From Rhodocyclaceae bacterium (GTDB lineage: Bacteria; Pseudomonadota; Gammaproteobacteria; Burkholderiales; Rhodocyclaceae): a stretch of DNA of 64,000 nt. Location of the stretch: positions 45,294 through 109,293 of the forward strand of contig JAKLLG010000012.1 in NCBI GenBank assembly GCA_023150275.1, read 5' to 3'. This document shows positions 49,238 through 62,014 of the stretch, one piece after another. A program made the translations under genes and the position numbers. The notes under the pieces were generated by a model. The model was not told the DNA's origin, did no database searches, and was given only the letters and a program-made list of their open reading frames with translations. How positions within the stretch are numbered: the first letter of the stretch is position 1; each line of letters begins with the position of its first letter.

Positions 49238-50854
49238 ATGATGGCCGCAGCTTCCCATTCGCTTGACGAACGTCTGAGCGCTTTGCTTGCCCGCTGGCAG
49301 GACTACCGGCAGCAGGGCGGATTCGAGCAGTTCGTGGAGTTCTCGGTGGCGCTGAACAGCCTTTCCGAGCAGCTCGGCCGTCTGCAGCTTCCGGGCCTGG
49401 TGCGCATCGCGCAGGGTCTGGAGAACGCGGCCCTTGCGCGTTTCGGCGACACCGCCACGCACCCGATGCCGGAGGCCGACATTCTTGCCCTGCAGCGGCA
49501 GGTGGAGACGCTGGCGGCGGCGATCAATTCGGCCCGGCAGCCGGTCGGCGAGCGCCGCCAGGAGGAGGGGCGGACACAGGTCGCCGATCCGGAATGGGTG
49601 CGTCCGCGCGCCGTCTGGCTGGTCACCGGGGGGCTGGGCAATCTGGCTGCCGGCCTGGAAAGCCAGCTGCGCCATTTCGGCTTCCGTGTGCTGCGCCTCG
49701 ACTGGCTGCAGCAACTGCCCGACGACGAGGCGCCGATGGCTGTCCTCTTCCTGGCCGACGACGCGCCTGAGCAGGCCATCCAGCGCGAACGCATCGCTGC
49801 GATCCGGGGCATGGTGCCGGCCGCGCAACTCTTCTATCTGGGCGGCGAGCGTGAAATGGAGCCGGTCGTGGCGCTGATGCGGGCCGGTATCGACGTTACC
49901 GTGCCGCGCGAGGATATCGCCGCCTCGGTACTGGCGCGCATGCTCGATCTGGTGCAGACGCGTGAACAGGAACGCTATCGCGTGCTCGTCGTCGAGGATT
50001 CCAAGGTGGCGGCGGCGATGATCCGGCGCACCCTGTCGGAGCACAACATCGACAGCGAGCTGATCGCCGACCCGGGCAAGCTACTCGACGTGCTGCCCGT
50101 CTATCGGCCCGACCTGATCCTGATGGACATGTACATGCCGCGCTTCACAGGTGTCGAGGCGACCCGAGTGCTGCGTCAGGTCGCCGGCTACCAGTCGGTT
50201 CCCATCGTGTACCTGTCCAGTGAATCCGACATCGGCATGCAGGTCGAGGCGCTGCGCCTCGGGGGCGACCAGTTCCTGCAGAAGCCGATCAACCCGGTGG
50301 TGCTGGCCGCCGTGGTGCGTACCAAGATCGAGCGCTACCGCGAAACGGTACGTTCGACACGCACGGACGGCCTCACCGGTCTGTTCAACCACACCGCGTC
50401 GAAGGCCCGTCTCAAGGGCATGATCGAAACCCTGCCGCCGGGCGGGCACCTCTGCTTGGCCATGGTCGATATCGATCATTTCAAATCGATCAACGATACC
50501 TGGGGTCACCCCGTCGGCGACCAAGTCATCCGCGGGCTGGCCTGGTTGCTGAAAGGGCGCCTGCGGGCGAGCGACCTGATCGGTCGCTACGGCGGCGAGG
50601 AGTTCATCCTCGCCTTGCCGGACGCGCCGCCGGAGAAAGCCTACGCCGTGATCGACCGGATCCGCCAGGATTTTGCCGCGTTGCCGCACGCCAACGGAAA
50701 TGGCGTGCTGCACGCGACCTTCAGTGCCGGTCTGGCCTGTTTCGAGCACTTCCCCTCGGCGGAGGAAATTACCGTTGCCGCCGATAATTCCCTGCTCGAT
50801 GCCAAGCGAAAGGGTCGCAACTGCGTGGTGGTTGCCTGCGACGGGGTGGTTTGA
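49238..50854 (+). CDS. PleD-like response regulator diguanylate cyclase
   Basis: A 538-aa cytosolic protein: an N-terminal helical region (1-110) with Hpt-like spacing but no His at the expected site, a degenerate receiver-like domain (about 117-240, no acceptor Asp motif), a canonical receiver (VLVVEDSK near 249, LILMDMYMP with D296, LQKPINP), and a GGDEF domain with GRYGGEEF (GGEEF 452-456) preceded by RASD (inhibitory site). It makes c-di-GMP. The N-terminal duplicate of receiver modules is like PleD. A separate OmpR-type regulator follows. Confidence 0.9.
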   Translation: MMAAASHSLDERLSALLARWQDYRQQGGFEQFVEFSVALNSLSEQLGRLQLPGLVRIAQGLENAALARFGDTATHPMPEADILALQRQVETLAAAINSARQPVGERRQEEGRTQVADPEWVRPRAVWLVTGGLGNLAAGLESQLRHFGFRVLRLDWLQQLPDDEAPMAVLFLADDAPEQAIQRERIAAIRGMVPAAQLFYLGGEREMEPVVALMRAGIDVTVPREDIAASVLARMLDLVQTREQERYRVLVVEDSKVAAAMIRRTLSEHNIDSELIADPGKLLDVLPVYRPDLILMDMYMPRFTGVEATRVLRQVAGYQSVPIVYLSSESDIGMQVEALRLGGDQFLQKPINPVVLAAVVRTKIERYRETVRSTRTDGLTGLFNHTASKARLKGMIETLPPGGHLCLAMVDIDHFKSINDTWGHPVGDQVIRGLAWLLKGRLRASDLIGRYGGEEFILALPDAPPEKAYAVIDRIRQDFAALPHANGNGVLHATFSAGLACFEHFPSAEEITVAADNSLLDAKRKGRNCVVVACDGVV

Positions 50855-50893
50855 ATTTGATCCATGTTGCATTGCCTGCGGCCGGCGAGGTGC

Positions 50894-50906
50894 GATAATC
50901 CTCCTC
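50894..50906 (+). promoter_or_regulatory. -10 element for the OmpR-type regulator; leaderless start
   Basis: GATAAT at 50894-50899 with TTGCCT 16 bp upstream (50872-50877). The ATG at 50907 lies 7 nt after the hexamer, with no Shine-Dalgarno sequence, again suggesting a leaderless transcript. Confidence 0.45.
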
Positions 50907-51617
50907 ATGCGTTTTGCCATCCTTGAAGATTCCCGCAGCCAGGCCCTGTTACTCAAGGCGATGACGGAGGAGCTCGGGCACGAGGCCGAGATCTTCCCGA
51001 CTGCCCAGTCCTTTCGCGAAGGATTGAGTGGCGCCCTGCGTTTCGACTTGCTGCTGATGGATTGGATCCTGCCCGACGGTTCCGGCGACGAACTGCTCGC
51101 CTGGGTGCGCGAACGCTTCGGCTGGGCGCTCCCCATCATCTTCGTCACTGCCCGCGTCGCCGAGAGCGATGTGGCTTCCATGTTGCGACTGGGGGCAGAC
51201 GACTACGTCTGCAAGCCGATTCGCTACCTTGAACTCGGTGCGCGAATCGAGGCGCTGATCCGGCGGCGGGCCATTGCCGCCGAAGGCGAGACGGCCACCG
51301 CGCAGAAACTCGAAATCGGCAACATCGTTCTCGATCCAGCGGCACGGGCAACGAGCTTGAATGGTCAGTGCGTGGCGCTGACGAACAAGGAATTCGACCT
51401 CGCGCTGCTCCTGTTCCGCAATCTGGGGACGCTGTTCAACCGGCAGACGCTGCTCGAACGGATCTGGGATCTCAGTGCCGACGCCGCCGTCGATTCGCGG
51501 ACTGTCGATACCCACGTCAGCCGCCTGCGTCGCAAGCTGAACCTCGAACCGGCGGCCGGGTGGCAGCTGAGCACCGTCTACGGCCACGGCTACCGCCTGG
51601 AACACCTCGCGCGCTGA
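50907..51617 (+). CDS. OmpR-family response regulator
   Basis: A 236-aa two-domain regulator: receiver ([16 protein letters not shown], acceptor D52 in [31 protein letters not shown]) and winged-helix DNA-binding domain ([43 protein letters not shown]). There is no kinase gene next to it, so its partner is unknown; the diguanylate cyclase is just upstream (52 bp). The start ATG 50907 follows a -10-like hexamer directly. Confidence 0.92.
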   Translation: MRFAILEDSRSQALLLKAMTEELGHEAEIFPTAQSFREGLSGALRFDLLLMDWILPDGSGDELLAWVRERFGWALPIIFVTARVAESDVASMLRLGADDYVCKPIRYLELGARIEALIRRRAIAAEGETATAQKLEIGNIVLDPAARATSLNGQCVALTNKEFDLALLLFRNLGTLFNRQTLLERIWDLSADAAVDSRTVDTHVSRLRRKLNLEPAAGWQLSTVYGHGYRLEHLAR

Positions 51618-51714
51618 TTTTCGCATTGCCCCTGCTGCAGTCGGGGAATCTATTTCCCGATATCCTGTCCATAGTCGCCATCCTCATCCATCAGCCGTAC
51701 TGATCAGTATTCCC

Positions 51715-54036
<2,322 letters not shown>

Positions 54037-54138
54037 TGTGAAGCGCGACGGCGAAGTCTAAAAACAATGGCGCAGCGCAGCATTGTGGCTTCGTTCGTGA
54101 TAGAATTGCGGCCTTTTTCAAAGGCTTAGGTTTCCTCC

Positions 54139-55983
<1,845 letters not shown>

Positions 55984-56051
55984 TTTGCTCGCGACCCCGG
56001 ATCTCGCCGGCTTCCTGCTGCGAGATTGGGTTTTATCGCGGGTTTTCATCA

Positions 56052-56085
56052 AAAGGGCAGCCGGCGTGGCTGCCCTTTGTCTTTT
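56052..56085 (+). terminator. Rho-independent terminator after typA
   Basis: Perfect 11-bp stem AAAGGGCAGCC-ggcgt-GGCTGCCCTTT followed by GTCTTTT. It lies 69 bp past the typA stop, in the 273-bp gap before the antiporter gene. Confidence 0.85.
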
Positions 56086-56256
56086 GCTGTATCTCGCCGG
56101 CGTCCTGGCCGGTCCCGCGCCGGTCAGCGGCGGGATGTGCCGCGTCTATTTCTGAAATGTTGCCAGTGTATGAAGCGTGCATGTCGATGCCGCTTCCGGC
56201 GATAATCCCACCTTTGCCCTGAATGCCGCGGCGACCCGCCAGGCGCGCTGATACCG

Positions 56257-57804
56257 ATGCTGCTTCTCGAACTCGTCCTCATGCTAATGCTCTGCGCCGT
56301 CGTCCTTGGCTGGGTGGCGCGGCACTTCGGCTTTCCGTACCCGATCGCATTGGTTGTCGGTGGCGGCGCACTCAGTTTCATACCCAACCTGCCTGATTTT
56401 CCGTTCGACCCGCAACTGGTACTGGTCGTCGTGCTGTCGCCGATTCTCTACCAGGCAGCGCTGCTGACCTCGTGGAAGGATTTCAAGGCCAGCCTGCGCG
56501 ACATCGGCCTGCTGGCGATCGGTCTCGTTGCCTTCACCACACTCGCTGTCGGCGTTGCGGTCAAGCTGGTCGTTCCCGACATGCCCTGGGCGGCCGCCTT
56601 CGTGCTCGGGGCCATCGTCTCGCCGCCGGATGCCGTGGCGGCAACCAGCATTCTCTCGCGCCTCAACATTCCGCGCCGCATCGTCACCGTGCTCGAAGGC
56701 GAGAGCCTCGTGAACGACGCGTCCGGCCTCGTGCTCTACAAATTCGCGGTGGCGGCCGTGCTCACCGGCACCTTCTCGCTGGCCGATGCCAGCGTGCAGT
56801 TCGCTGGGCTGGCGCTTGGCGGCATCGCTATCGGCATCGTCCTCGCCTTCGTCTTCATCGCCATCCACAAACGTCTCGGCGACCCATTCATCGAAGTATT
56901 GATGTCGCTCTCTATCCCCTATGCTTGCTACATCGTCGCCGAGACTGTCCATGCCTCCGGCGTGCTCGCGGTGGTTGCCGCCGGCCTGGTGCGCGGGCGC
57001 TATTCGCCGGAGATCGTCTCCGCCGAGATGCGTATTCTGGCGCGCTCGGTCTGGAACATCTTCGTCTTCGTGCTGAACAGCCTGATCTTCATGCTGATCG
57101 GCATCCACGTCTCGCATGTGGTCGCCAATCTGGCCCGCTACTCGATCGGCGAACTGGTGGCGTGGGGTTGCCTGGTGAGCGCGGTAGCGATCGCCGTGCG
57201 CTTCGTCTGGGTCTATCCGGCGGCGTGGCTGCCCCGTCTCGTCAGTCGCTCGCTGCGCGAGCGTGAGCCACGGCCGCGCAAGCGCGAACTGTTCATCGTC
57301 AGCTGGTGCGGCATGCGCGGCATCGTTTCGCTGGCCGCTGCACTGGCCCTACCGGTCACGCTCCCCAACGGGGCGGCGTTCCCGTACCGCGACCTGATCG
57401 TCTTCCTCACCTTCTTCGTCATCGCTACAACGCTGATCGCACAGGGGCTGACGCTTTCGCCCTTCATTCGTGGGCTGAAGGTCGGCGCGGACTGGGAAAG
57501 CGACAAGGAGCGCGAACGGGCACAGGCTGCCATGCGCACGGCGGCCGTGGCCGCCATCGAGGCCGGCTCGGGGAAGGCGTCTCCGGCGCTGATCGAGGTG
57601 CTGCGCGCCGAGTTTTCCGGCCTTCCCGACCCCGAGGAAACGATACGCAGCGCCGGCAGGCTGGCGCTGGATCTGCGGCGCGCCGCCATCGACGCGGAGC
57701 GCAAGGCGCTGATCGCGCTGTGGCGGAACAACGAGATTGGCGACGAGGTGCTGCATCACCTCGAAGAGTTGCTCGATTATCGCGAGGCGCAGCTCAAGGG
57801 CTGA
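56257..57804 (+). CDS. Na+/H+ antiporter, CPA1 family (NhaP-like)
   Basis: A 515-aa inner-membrane cation/proton antiporter with about 12 helices. Motifs: LSPILYQAALLTSW (about 68-81), AFVLGAIVSPPDAVAATSIL (P-D pair with catalytic Asp near 127), EGESLVNDASGLVLYKFA (conserved ND, about 149-166), and GMRGIVSLAAALALP. The C-terminal cytosolic part (from about 400) is helical, charged and includes repeated Ala/Arg residues. ATG 56257 starts a hydrophobic first helix directly; a terminator precedes it. Ion specificity is not readable. Confidence 0.9.
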   Translation: MLLLELVLMLMLCAVVLGWVARHFGFPYPIALVVGGGALSFIPNLPDFPFDPQLVLVVVLSPILYQAALLTSWKDFKASLRDIGLLAIGLVAFTTLAVGVAVKLVVPDMPWAAAFVLGAIVSPPDAVAATSILSRLNIPRRIVTVLEGESLVNDASGLVLYKFAVAAVLTGTFSLADASVQFAGLALGGIAIGIVLAFVFIAIHKRLGDPFIEVLMSLSIPYACYIVAETVHASGVLAVVAAGLVRGRYSPEIVSAEMRILARSVWNIFVFVLNSLIFMLIGIHVSHVVANLARYSIGELVAWGCLVSAVAIAVRFVWVYPAAWLPRLVSRSLREREPRPRKRELFIVSWCGMRGIVSLAAALALPVTLPNGAAFPYRDLIVFLTFFVIATTLIAQGLTLSPFIRGLKVGADWESDKERERAQAAMRTAAVAAIEAGSGKASPALIEVLRAEFSGLPDPEETIRSAGRLALDLRRAAIDAERKALIALWRNNEIGDEVLHHLEELLDYREAQLKG

Positions 57805-57834
57805 GGCTCTGCCGGCCTTTTCCGGCGCCGGAAT

Positions 57835-58302
57835 TCAGGACTTCTCGGCGGGAGGAATGGACTTGCCCAGGCTTTCGATGAGCGCGGTGGCTAGCGCGAT
57901 TTCACGGAGAAAGCAGACCAGCCCGGCAATCAGGGTGAGCATGGCGGCGACGAAGAGGATTGCGATCATGCTGGAAAGATCGATGGCTACCTCGGCACTG
58001 ATGAAGAGCGTGGCGACGACGATGCAGACGAGCAGATCGCAGGTGGTGCACAGCGTGATCGACCAGTGGATGAGGCGCGCACGGCGCGACAGGGTACGGG
58101 TCGATTGCCGGTAGGCTTCGCGCCGCTCTGCGCTGGCGTCGGCCGGTAGTTCGCTCTCCAGCAGATGGACACGGTCGATGATCCGCCCGAGGCGGTTGAT
58201 GAGGACGGCGAGCAGGGCGCCGACCCCGGCCAGAAGGAACACGGGGGCCACTGCCAGCTGGATGGCCTGGCCGACGCTGGTGATGCCGAGGGCAGAGGGC
58301 AT
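57835..58302 (-). CDS. DUF2721 family membrane protein
   Basis: A 155-aa protein with three predicted TM helices: AIQLAVAPVFLLAGVGALLA (about 13-32), TLCTTCDLLVCIVVATLF (about 82-99) and MIAILFVAAMLTLIAGLVCF (about 113-132). The DUF2721 signature NRLGRIIDRVHLLE (about 36-49) follows the first helix. It lies 15 bp upstream of the moaA stop on the same strand and is convergent with the antiporter gene (30-bp gap). Function unknown. Confidence 0.85.
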   Translation of the reverse strand: MPSALGITSVGQAIQLAVAPVFLLAGVGALLAVLINRLGRIIDRVHLLESELPADASAERREAYRQSTRTLSRRARLIHWSITLCTTCDLLVCIVVATLFISAEVAIDLSSMIAILFVAAMLTLIAGLVCFLREIALATALIESLGKSIPPAEKS

Positions 58303-58317
58303 GTGCTGGCGTTGCGT

Positions 58318-59403
58318 TCAGCCGCCGGTCATCGACATGAAGCGGACGACCTTCGGCGCATCCAGCTGCGTCGTGAAATCATGCGCCTTCGGCTTGATGC
58401 CCATCGATTCGACGATCGCGGCGCGCAGCGTGGCATCTGCGTCGTCGCCGGCGTCCGCACGCAGCAGCGGCAGCAGGTTCATCGCGTCGTTATGGCCGAG
58501 GCAGGGGTACAGCTCGCCCTGGGCGGTGATGCGCACGCGGTTGCAGGTGTCGCAGAAATTGTGGCTGTGCGGAGAGATGAAGCCGACCCGCGTCTCGGTA
58601 CCGGGAATGCGCCAGTAGCGCGCCGGGCCACCGGTCGTCTCCAGCGTGGAGACGAGCTCGAAGCGGTGGGAGAGCAGCGCCAGCGCTTCCTCGGTGCTGA
58701 AATAGGTGTTGCTGCGCCCGTGGCCGACGTCGCCGAGCGGCATTTCCTCGATGAAACTGATGTTCAGATCGTTGGCGACGGCATAGTCAACGAGGTCGGC
58801 GAACTCGTCGTCATTGGTACCGCGCATCATCACGGTGTTCAACTTGGTGCGTTCGAAGCCCGCAGCACGCACGGCATCGACCCCGCGCAGCACCTTGTCC
58901 AGTTCGCCGATGCGGGTGATTGCCTTGAAGCGCTCGGGCCTCAGGGTGTCGAGGCTGATGTTGATGCGCTTGACGCCGGCACTCATCAGGTCCGCCGCGT
59001 AACGGTTGAGTTGCGAGCCGTTGGTGGTCAGCACCAGTTCCTTGAGGCCATCGAGCGCGGCGATTCTCTCCAGCAGCCACATCACGTTGCGCCGCACCAG
59101 CGGTTCGCCGCCGGTGATGCGCACCTTGCTCACGCCCAGCCCGGCAAAGGTACGCACGACACGCAGGCATTCTTCCAGAGAGAGTACCTTTTCGCGCGGC
59201 AGGAAGGTCATCTCCTCGGCCATGCAGTAGGTGCAGCGGAAATCGCAGCGATCCGTGATTGACAGGCGGATGTAGGTGATGTGCCGGCCGTACTTGTCTA
59301 CCAGCGTGCCCGGCGCGTGACGGGAGGTTTCCGCACTCGTCGTCGGCTTGAAACCTTCCTTGCCGGAAGGGACCGGCTCGGCGTTCAGGGATTCGTTGCG
59401 CAT
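58318..59403 (-). CDS. moaA: GTP 3',8-cyclase MoaA
   Basis: MoaA (361 aa) is a radical SAM enzyme that starts molybdenum cofactor synthesis from GTP. The N-terminal cluster motif CDFRCTYC (C53, C57, C60), RITGGEPLVR, the C-terminal second cluster FCDTCNRVRIT with YPCLG, and a C-terminal Gly-Gly tail are present. ATG 59403 was selected because a preceding in-frame start would overlap the sodC promoter region and adds non-conserved sequence. The extended N-terminus (residues 1-36) is unusual and likely disordered. It diverges from sodC with 117 bp between. Confidence 0.95.
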   Translation of the reverse strand: MRNESLNAEPVPSGKEGFKPTTSAETSRHAPGTLVDKYGRHITYIRLSITDRCDFRCTYCMAEEMTFLPREKVLSLEECLRVVRTFAGLGVSKVRITGGEPLVRRNVMWLLERIAALDGLKELVLTTNGSQLNRYAADLMSAGVKRINISLDTLRPERFKAITRIGELDKVLRGVDAVRAAGFERTKLNTVMMRGTNDDEFADLVDYAVANDLNISFIEEMPLGDVGHGRSNTYFSTEEALALLSHRFELVSTLETTGGPARYWRIPGTETRVGFISPHSHNFCDTCNRVRITAQGELYPCLGHNDAMNLLPLLRADAGDDADATLRAAIVESMGIKPKAHDFTTQLDAPKVVRFMSMTGG

Positions 59404-59520
59404 TGAACCAATCGTCGCGTAAAGATGTCTGGTGGAGAGCCGGAAGACCGGAAAAGTCCGGGGCTGGCGTCCGGCGATTATAGCCAAGCCCGGCTCTTAC
59501 GACCTGAGGAGGATCAAAAC

Positions 59521-60042
59521 ATGAAAAAGTTCCTGCAACCCGCAGTTGCATCGCTTGCCGTCCTGCTCGCCGGGTGTGCCGGCAGCGGCGGTTATTCCAC
59601 GACGGCTGAAGCCGTTCTCGCCCCCACCAAGGGCAACGCGGTTCAGGGCAAGGTCACCTTCCGGGAGGAGGAGGGCAAGGTGCTCGTGACGGCCAGCGTC
59701 AGCGGACTGACACCCGGTGCCCACGGCTTCCACATCCATGAGAAAGGCGATTGCAGCGCACCGGATGCCACCAGCGCCGGTGGACACTTCAATCCCCATG
59801 GCAAGCCGCATGGACATCCAGGACATGGCGAACATCATGCCGGCGATATGCCAGAGCTGGTTGCCGACGCCTCCGGCAATGCGAGCCTTTCCGCCAGCCT
59901 GAGCGGTATCACGATCGGCGGCGGTGCCGCGAACATCATCGGTCGCGGCGTCATCGTTCACGCCGCACCGGATGATTTCAAGACGCAGCCGACTGGCAAT
60001 TCCGGTGCCCGTGTTGCCTGCGGCGTGATCGCTGCGCGCTAG
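59521..60042 (+). CDS. sodC: Cu/Zn superoxide dismutase lipoprotein
   Basis: A 173-aa periplasmic superoxide dismutase with a lipoprotein signal (LLAGC, Cys19). Copper ligands FHIHEKGDC (HxH), the zinc-loop GGHFNPHGKPHG with a His-rich extension PGHGEHHAGD (about 100-110), DMPELVADASG, and the C-terminal GNSGARVACGVI are present. A strong ribosome site (GAGGAGGATC) precedes ATG 59521. The His-rich loop is longer than in typical enzymes and could store metal (inference). It diverges from moaA. Confidence 0.95.
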   Translation: MKKFLQPAVASLAVLLAGCAGSGGYSTTAEAVLAPTKGNAVQGKVTFREEEGKVLVTASVSGLTPGAHGFHIHEKGDCSAPDATSAGGHFNPHGKPHGHPGHGEHHAGDMPELVADASGNASLSASLSGITIGGGAANIIGRGVIVHAAPDDFKTQPTGNSGARVACGVIAAR

Positions 60043-60171
60043 CGCGAATGCGGCAGCGGGGCGAACGCCTTCGCCGCCGCGCTGCGGTCAGAGGTTTTTT
60101 GCCGGCGGCGGATGGCCGGAATGAGGCTATTGGCATAGAATCGCCCACTTGTCCGAGTGGAGATTCCCTGC

Positions 60172-60642
60172 GTGCTGCGCCTTTTCGCCCCCGCAACACC
60201 GACTGGCCTGCAGGCGCGCCTGCGCGAGGTCGAACTGTTTTCGACCCTGTCGCCACGCGAACTCAAGGTGGTCGGCAGCCTGATTCACCAGCGCAGCGTA
60301 CTCGCCGACGAAATCGTCTTCGACGAAGGCGAGGAGGGGCAGGCGATCTACATCGTCCTCGCTGGAGAAGTCGCCATCTGCCATCAGGGTGAGTTCGCCT
60401 CGCCCATCGCTGTCATTCCGCCCGGGCGCATCTTTGGCGAACTGGCACTGATCGATGGTGGCCCGCGCTCGGCGCAGGCGCGCGCAGTCAGAGATAGCGA
60501 ACTGGGTGTGATGTTCCGCGGCGATTTCCAGAACCTCATGGAATCGCATGCCGCCATCGCCACCAAGATTTCCTTCCAGCTGGCGCGTCACTACGCCGGC
60601 ATCATTCGCCAGATGGCTGCATCGCTCGGGCGCACACGATGA
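60172..60642 (+). CDS. Cyclic nucleotide-binding domain protein
   Basis: A 156-aa single-domain cNMP-binding protein (CAP_ED): LREVELFSTLSPRELKVVGS, FDEGEEGQAIYIVLAGEV, and the phosphate-binding cassette GRIFGELALIDGGPRSAQAR. There is no helix-turn-helix after the C-helix. GTG 60172 was preferred over GTG 60157 since GGAG lies 9 nt upstream; either is possible. A TAGAAT hexamer is found at about 60136. The TGA overlaps the start of the AI-2E-family gene (ATGA). Confidence 0.85.
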   Translation: MLRLFAPATPTGLQARLREVELFSTLSPRELKVVGSLIHQRSVLADEIVFDEGEEGQAIYIVLAGEVAICHQGEFASPIAVIPPGRIFGELALIDGGPRSAQARAVRDSELGVMFRGDFQNLMESHAAIATKISFQLARHYAGIIRQMAASLGRTR

Positions 60643-61754
60643 GCTCTCCCCGTTATCAGCCGGGCCCGCTGGTCTGGTGCGCCATTCTGGCGGCCACCTG
60701 TCTGCTGCTCTTCCTCTTCCAGAAGGTGCTGTGGCTGGTGGTACCGCTGCTGTTCGCGCTGGTGTCCTACTACCTCGTGCTGCCGCTCAAGCAGCGTCTC
60801 GTTCTGGCCGGCGTTTCGCATGCGACTGCAGCGATCATCGTCAGCGCGGGCATTCTCGCCGTCCTCGGTCTGGCGATGGTGCTTGCGACCCCCTGGCTCG
60901 GTGCCCAGTTGGCAGCGCTGCAGGCGGGCGGCGGTCGCTATTACGAAGGCGGCATGCGCTTCCTCAGCGAAACCCTGGTCTGGCTTGAAGGCCACGTGTC
61001 CTTCATTGCACGTGCTCGGCTTAGCGAACAGGTTGCGGCCGGTATCGGCGAGTTCAATCAGACATTCTCGCAGCGCTACCTTGCCGATGCGGCGATGCAG
61101 GCTGCGGTATGGTTCCCTTCGCTGCTGCTGATCCCGTTCATCGCCTTCTTCATGCTGCGCGATGGCTGGCGCTTCAAGCGCTTGTTGAGCAACGCCGTGC
61201 CCAACGCCTTCTTCGAACGCACGCTTTACCTGCTCGACCAGCTTGATCGCACGGCGCGCGGCTATTTCCAGGGCCTGCTCAAGCTTACCGTGCTCGATGC
61301 CGTCTGCCTCGCGGCCGGTCTCTGGTTCATCGGTGTCTCGTCGCCGCTGCTACTGGGCGTCGTCACGGCGGTGATGGCGTGGATTCCCTATGTCGGTTCC
61401 ATCGGCGGCTGCCTGCTCGTCGTATTGGTGGCCGCCACCGATTTCCCGGATTCGCCTTCGGTTGCCTACGCCGCCATCGGCCTGTTCATCGCGGTGCGCA
61501 TGCTCGACGATTTCGTGTTCATGCCGCTGACGGTGGGCAAGAGCCTGAAGATGCATCCGCTGCTGACCGTGCTGATGATCTTCGCCGGCGGGGCAATCGC
61601 CGGCGTCGCCGGCCTTGTGCTGGTGCTGCCGCTGCTCGGCATCGTGATGGTGACGGGGGAGACGCTTGGCGCGGTGCTTTCCGAACCCCGTCTGCGAGCC
61701 CGGCATCGGCATGCGAAGGCACTCCTGCAGGCGAAGGTCACGGTGGATCTATGA
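60639..61754 (+). CDS. AI-2E family transporter (PerM-like)
   Basis: A 371-aa membrane protein with about seven or eight helices: N-terminal LLLFLFQKVLWLVVPLLFAL, LIPFIAFFMLRDGWRFKRLL (about 163-182, typical D-G segment), GYFQGLLKLTVLDAVCLAAG, and GVVTAVMAWIPYVGSIGG (about 240-257, signature W-I-P-Y-x-G). The AI-2E family includes TqsA and PerM; substrate unknown. It overlaps the cNMP-binding gene by 4 bp, so the nucleotide-binding domain may regulate the transporter (inference). Confidence 0.9.
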   Translation: MSSPRYQPGPLVWCAILAATCLLLFLFQKVLWLVVPLLFALVSYYLVLPLKQRLVLAGVSHATAAIIVSAGILAVLGLAMVLATPWLGAQLAALQAGGGRYYEGGMRFLSETLVWLEGHVSFIARARLSEQVAAGIGEFNQTFSQRYLADAAMQAAVWFPSLLLIPFIAFFMLRDGWRFKRLLSNAVPNAFFERTLYLLDQLDRTARGYFQGLLKLTVLDAVCLAAGLWFIGVSSPLLLGVVTAVMAWIPYVGSIGGCLLVVLVAATDFPDSPSVAYAAIGLFIAVRMLDDFVFMPLTVGKSLKMHPLLTVLMIFAGGAIAGVAGLVLVLPLLGIVMVTGETLGAVLSEPRLRARHRHAKALLQAKVTVDL

Positions 61755-61837
61755 TGATCCGAAATGACCTTCTGCGGGGGTGCTGCCTTGCCAGTAGCAT
61801 GATGTGCTACCATCGGCGCGAAAATGGGCTGAAAATG

Positions 61838-61866
61838 AAAAAAGGCCTTCCGAAGAAGGCCTTTTT
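61838..61866. terminator. Bidirectional terminator between tRNA-Asn and the AI-2E gene
   Basis: AAAAAAGGCCTTC-CGAA-GAAGGCCTTTTT: 7-bp GC-containing stem plus A/T extension. It terminates the minus-strand tRNA transcript (15 bp past its 3' end) and can also serve the plus-strand operon. Confidence 0.88.
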
Positions 61867-61881
61867 GCAACTTGCTTGTTC

Positions 61882-61957
61882 TGGCTCCCCGACCTGGGCT
61901 CGAACCAGGGACCTACGGATTAACAGTCCGGCGCTCTACCGACTGAGCTATCGGGGA
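61882..61957 (-). tRNA. tRNA-Asn (GTT)
   Basis: A 76-nt tRNA with encoded CCA. The minus strand begins TCCCCGATAGCTCAG, has the anticodon loop CTGTTAA (anticodon GTT), a GGTTCGAGCC T-arm and ends TCGGGGAGCCA, matching the TCCCCGA acceptor. It sits between two plus-strand genes, with its own promoter upstream and a terminator downstream. Confidence 0.97.
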
Positions 61958-61970
61958 ATTGGAAGCGCGC

Positions 61971-61999
61971 ATATTAGACATCCGAACTCGTTTCGTCAA
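61971..61999 (-). promoter_or_regulatory. Promoter of tRNA-Asn
   Basis: On the minus strand TTGACG (61999-61994), a 17-bp spacer, and TAATAT (61976-61971), a near-consensus sigma-70 promoter. The hexamer ends 13 nt before the tRNA 5' end. Confidence 0.85.
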
Positions 62000-62014
62000 C
62001 ATTTTCACTAAAAA

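Noticed and set aside
54037..54138. Consensus promoter upstream of typA
   Set aside because: A TAGAAT hexamer is present but no -35 at acceptable spacing could be assigned.
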